From contig CANHNG010000096.1 in assembly GCA_947461915.1 (NCBI GenBank), forward strand, positions 1 to 6,914: a stretch of 6,914 nucleotides of DNA, given 5' to 3'. Shown here in pieces: positions 5,280 through 6,914 of the stretch. Position numbers and translations under genes: made by a program. The notes under the pieces were generated by a model. The model saw only the letters and a program-made list of their open reading frames with translations, did not search any database and was not told where the DNA came from. The first letter of the stretch is position 1, and each line of letters opens with the position of its first letter. Origin of the DNA: Flavobacteriaceae bacterium. GTDB lineage: Bacteria > Bacteroidota > Bacteroidia > Flavobacteriales > Flavobacteriaceae.

Positions 5280-5921
5280 ATGAAGCATATCTCAAGGGAA
5301 AATATTTCCAAAATGGAAAAAATAGAACGGTTGAATTTAATCAATTCTTGCACCGGTTATAAATCAGCAAATCTAATTGCCACAAAATCAATGGACGGCA
5401 AACCCAACGTAGCTATTTTTAGCAGCGTTACCCATTTAGGCAGCGAACCAGCATTAATTGGATTCATAATGCGTCCAACAACAGTTCCCAGAGATACGTA
5501 TAAAAACATTAGGGAAACCGGCTTTTTTACCGTGAATCATATTACGCTTGATATGATTGCAGACGCACATCATACATCGGCAAATTACGAATTGGGTATT
5601 TCAGAATTTGACAAAACAAACCTCGAAGAAGAATACAAGGATGATATTGAAATTCCATTTGTGAAAGGAAGTCCAGTTCAGTTGTATTGCAAATATGTGA
5701 ATGAATATTACATTAAGGAAAACGACACTATTCACATTATAGCTTCAATTGAAAACCTGTTTTTTGATGAAAACCTGCAACACGAGGATGGCTGGCTGCA
5801 AATTGACAAAGGCAATGTTATTGCTTTGAACGGACTCGATGGCTATTGCTTGCCAAAGTTGGTGGATCGCTTTCAATACGCCAGAAAAGATATGCCTTCA
5901 AAATCATTTTTTACAAAATAA
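5280..5921 (+). CDS. Flavin-reductase-family (FMN-binding split barrel) protein
   Basis: The product is 213 residues from ATG 5280 (MKHISRENISKMEKIERLNL). It belongs to the flavin reductase/DIM6-NTAB group, which binds FMN in a split beta-barrel and usually reduces flavin with NAD(P)H or acts as an FMN oxidoreductase. Landmarks are KSANLIATKSMDGKPNVAIF (28-47), the strand-turn SSVTHLGSEPALIGFIMRPT (48-67), then RDTYKNIRETGFFTVNH (71-87), which is the usual phosphate-side block with the FTVN strand. An acidic middle region follows (111-124), then a strand with DTIHIIASIENLFFDE (149-164). An in-frame TTG at 5262 would add six residues but lies inside the probable promoter, so ATG 5280 is chosen; it is preceded by an A-rich stretch. 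No monooxygenase partner lies nearby, so the substrate is unknown. The gene is transcribed alone, divergent from exbB and convergent with queA. Confidence 0.88.
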   Translation: MKHISRENISKMEKIERLNLINSCTGYKSANLIATKSMDGKPNVAIFSSVTHLGSEPALIGFIMRPTTVPRDTYKNIRETGFFTVNHITLDMIADAHHTSANYELGISEFDKTNLEEEYKDDIEIPFVKGSPVQLYCKYVNEYYIKENDTIHIIASIENLFFDENLQHEDGWLQIDKGNVIALNGLDGYCLPKLVDRFQYARKDMPSKSFFTK

Positions 5922-5922
5922 A

Positions 5923-5948
5923 AAATCTCGTCATTGCTGACGAGATTT
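5923..5948 (-). terminator. Intrinsic terminator, best oriented for queA
   Basis: AAATCTCGTC (5923-5932) and GACGAGATTT (5939-5948) form a perfect 10-bp stem around the 6-nt loop ATTGCT. Reading on the minus strand, the stem runs into TTTTTATTTTG, a good U tract, so it should end queA transcripts some 50 nt after the queA stop. On the plus strand the stem follows the flavin-reductase stop by one base, but AGAATCC comes next rather than a T run, so plus-strand termination would be weaker. It probably serves both convergent genes. Confidence 0.85.
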
Positions 5949-5953
5949 AGAAT

Positions 5954-5990
5954 CCTCACCCCAGCCCTCTCCAAAGGAGAAGGAGGAGAA
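5954..5990. repeat. GC-rich palindromic intergenic repeat-like element
   Basis: This short stretch begins CCTCACCCCAGCCCTCTCC and is followed by AAAGGAGAAGGAGGAG. TCTCC (5968-5972) pairs with GGAGA (5976-5980) around AAA, and the stem can extend by two C-G pairs past a bulged A5981. It is far richer in G and C than its surroundings and lies between convergent genes, where REP-like dispersed repeats tend to sit. From memory, closely similar CTCACCCCAGCCCTCTCC-type sequences occur as multicopy intergenic repeats in many bacterial genomes; only one copy is present here, so repetition cannot be shown from this window. Confidence 0.5.
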
Positions 5991-5999
5991 AATATGCTT

Positions 6000-6914
6000 T
6001 TAGATGATTAACATCGCGTCACCATAAGAATAGAATTTATATTGTTCTTTAATCGCTTCGTCGTAAGCTCTTTTCATTAAATCGTGTCCACAAAAAGCGG
6101 AAATCATCATTAATAAAGTTGATTTTGGCGTGTGGAAATTGGTAATCATGCACGTTGCCAAGCTAAAATCATGAGGAGGAAAAACAAATTTATTAGTCCA
6201 TCCCTCAAAAGGATTCAGTGTTCTTTGTGAAGAAACAGAACTTTCAATGGCACGCATAGAAGTAGTTCCAACGGCACAAATACGTCTTCTGCTTGCTTTT
6301 GCATTATTAACGATATCACAGGCTTCTTGGGTAATTTTTAATTCTTCAGAATCCATTTTGTGTTTTGATAAATCTTCAACCTCAACAGGATTAAAAGTTC
6401 CCAAACCAACGTGAAGCGTCACTTCGGCAAATTTTACTCCTTTGATTTCCATTTTTTTCAACAAATGTTTAGAAAAATGCAATCCTGCAGTTGGTGCTGC
6501 AACAGCTCCTTCTTCTTTAGCGTAAATTGTTTGGTAACGGTCTGCATCTTCTGGAGTTACTTCTCTGTTGATGTATTTTGGAATTGGAGTTTCGCCAAGT
6601 TCAGTCAATTTGTTTCTGAATTCCTCATAAGAACCATCAAATAAAAAACGTAATGTTCTACCTCGCGAAGTTGTATTGTCAATCACTTCGGCAACTAATG
6701 AATCGTCATCGCCAAAATACAATTTATTTCCAATTCTAATTTTACGGGCTGGATCGACTAATACATCCCAAAGTCGTTGCTCTGCATTCAATTCTCTAAG
6801 TAAAAAAACTTCGATTCTCGCTCCTGTTTTTTCTTTATTTCCGTACAACCGAGCTGGGAAAACTTTAGTGTTATTTAGAATCAAGACATCACCTTCATCA
6901 AAATAATCAATAAC
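6000..6914 (-). CDS. queA: S-adenosylmethionine:tRNA ribosyltransferase-isomerase QueA (5' end outside window)
   Basis: QueA transfers and isomerises the ribosyl part of S-adenosylmethionine onto preQ1 at wobble position 34 of GUN-anticodon tRNAs, giving epoxyqueuosine in queuosine synthesis. The frame is open to the right edge: the 304 visible residues begin [10 protein letters not shown] and continue [15 protein letters not shown], so roughly 45 N-terminal residues of a protein of about 350 are missing. An in-frame TTG at 6884 is internal, not the start. Family landmarks (numbered from the edge) are [13 protein letters not shown] (135-147), [10 protein letters not shown] (168-177), HKMDSEE (185-191), [12 protein letters not shown] (215-226), [19 protein letters not shown] (258-276) and the closing [13 protein letters not shown] (292-304). 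All are intact, so the gene looks functional. It ends in TAA and is followed by the terminator at 5923-5948. Confidence 0.96.
   Translation of the reverse strand, partial: VIDYFDEGDVLILNNTKVFPARLYGNKEKTGARIEVFLLRELNAEQRLWDVLVDPARKIRIGNKLYFGDDDSLVAEVIDNTTSRGRTLRFLFDGSYEEFRNKLTELGETPIPKYINREVTPEDADRYQTIYAKEEGAVAAPTAGLHFSKHLLKKMEIKGVKFAEVTLHVGLGTFNPVEVEDLSKHKMDSEELKITQEACDIVNNAKASRRRICAVGTTSMRAIESSVSSQRTLNPFEGWTNKFVFPPHDFSLATCMITNFHTPKSTLLMMISAFCGHDLMKRAYDEAIKEQYKFYSYGDAMLII

Noticed and set aside
6882..6884. TTG at 6884 as the start of queA
   Set aside because: The frame continues without a stop to the window edge with family-like residues ([13 protein letters not shown]), so the true start lies outside.

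Overview
The window reads as chromosomal DNA from a member of the Bacteroidota, most likely a Flavobacterium-like Flavobacteriaceae. The evidence is an A+T-rich sequence, coding starts preceded by A/T-rich stretches rather than Shine-Dalgarno sequences, two exact matches to the Bacteroidota -7 promoter element TAnnTTTG, and protein features typical of the phylum (TonB with an N-terminal NYGAYELR-type motif and a PEFPGG-type C-terminal domain; ExbB with four membrane segments; paired ExbD genes). Species cannot be set from this sequence alone.

Layout. Positions 4707 down to 1 (minus strand) hold a compact run of seven genes that looks like one operon: exbB, a long exbD, a second exbD, tonB, a 76-residue two-helix membrane protein, a PstS-like periplasmic-binding lipoprotein, and a secreted TPR protein that runs off the left edge. 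Spacings shrink from 75 nt (exbB/exbD) to overlaps of 1 and 4 nt in tonB/orf76/pstS-like, then 15 nt before the TPR gene. A TAnnTTTG element at 4770-4777 is the probable promoter. Positions 4708-5279 are a long A+T-rich divergent intergenic region with a few inverted repeats and no credible gene. A plus-strand flavin-reductase-family gene follows (5280-5921) with its own TAnnTTTG promoter. It converges on queA (minus strand, 6000-6914, 5' end outside the window). A strong hairpin terminator and a GC-rich repeat-like palindrome lie between the two.

How the genes work together. ExbB, two ExbDs and TonB should form a proton-motive-force-driven inner-membrane motor that energises outer-membrane TonB-dependent transporters. 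The interest lies in the three genes cotranscribed after tonB. The PstS-like protein has no pstCAB genes beside it and seems to have lost the phosphate-site arginine. The 76-residue protein is translationally coupled on both sides. The TPR protein is exported. Together they suggest an extended Ton complex with envelope accessory subunits; this is inference from synteny. The two ExbDs differ strongly from each other, so a heterodimeric ExbD core is a reasonable hypothesis. The flavin reductase and queA are ordinary neighbours with no evident link to the Ton genes.
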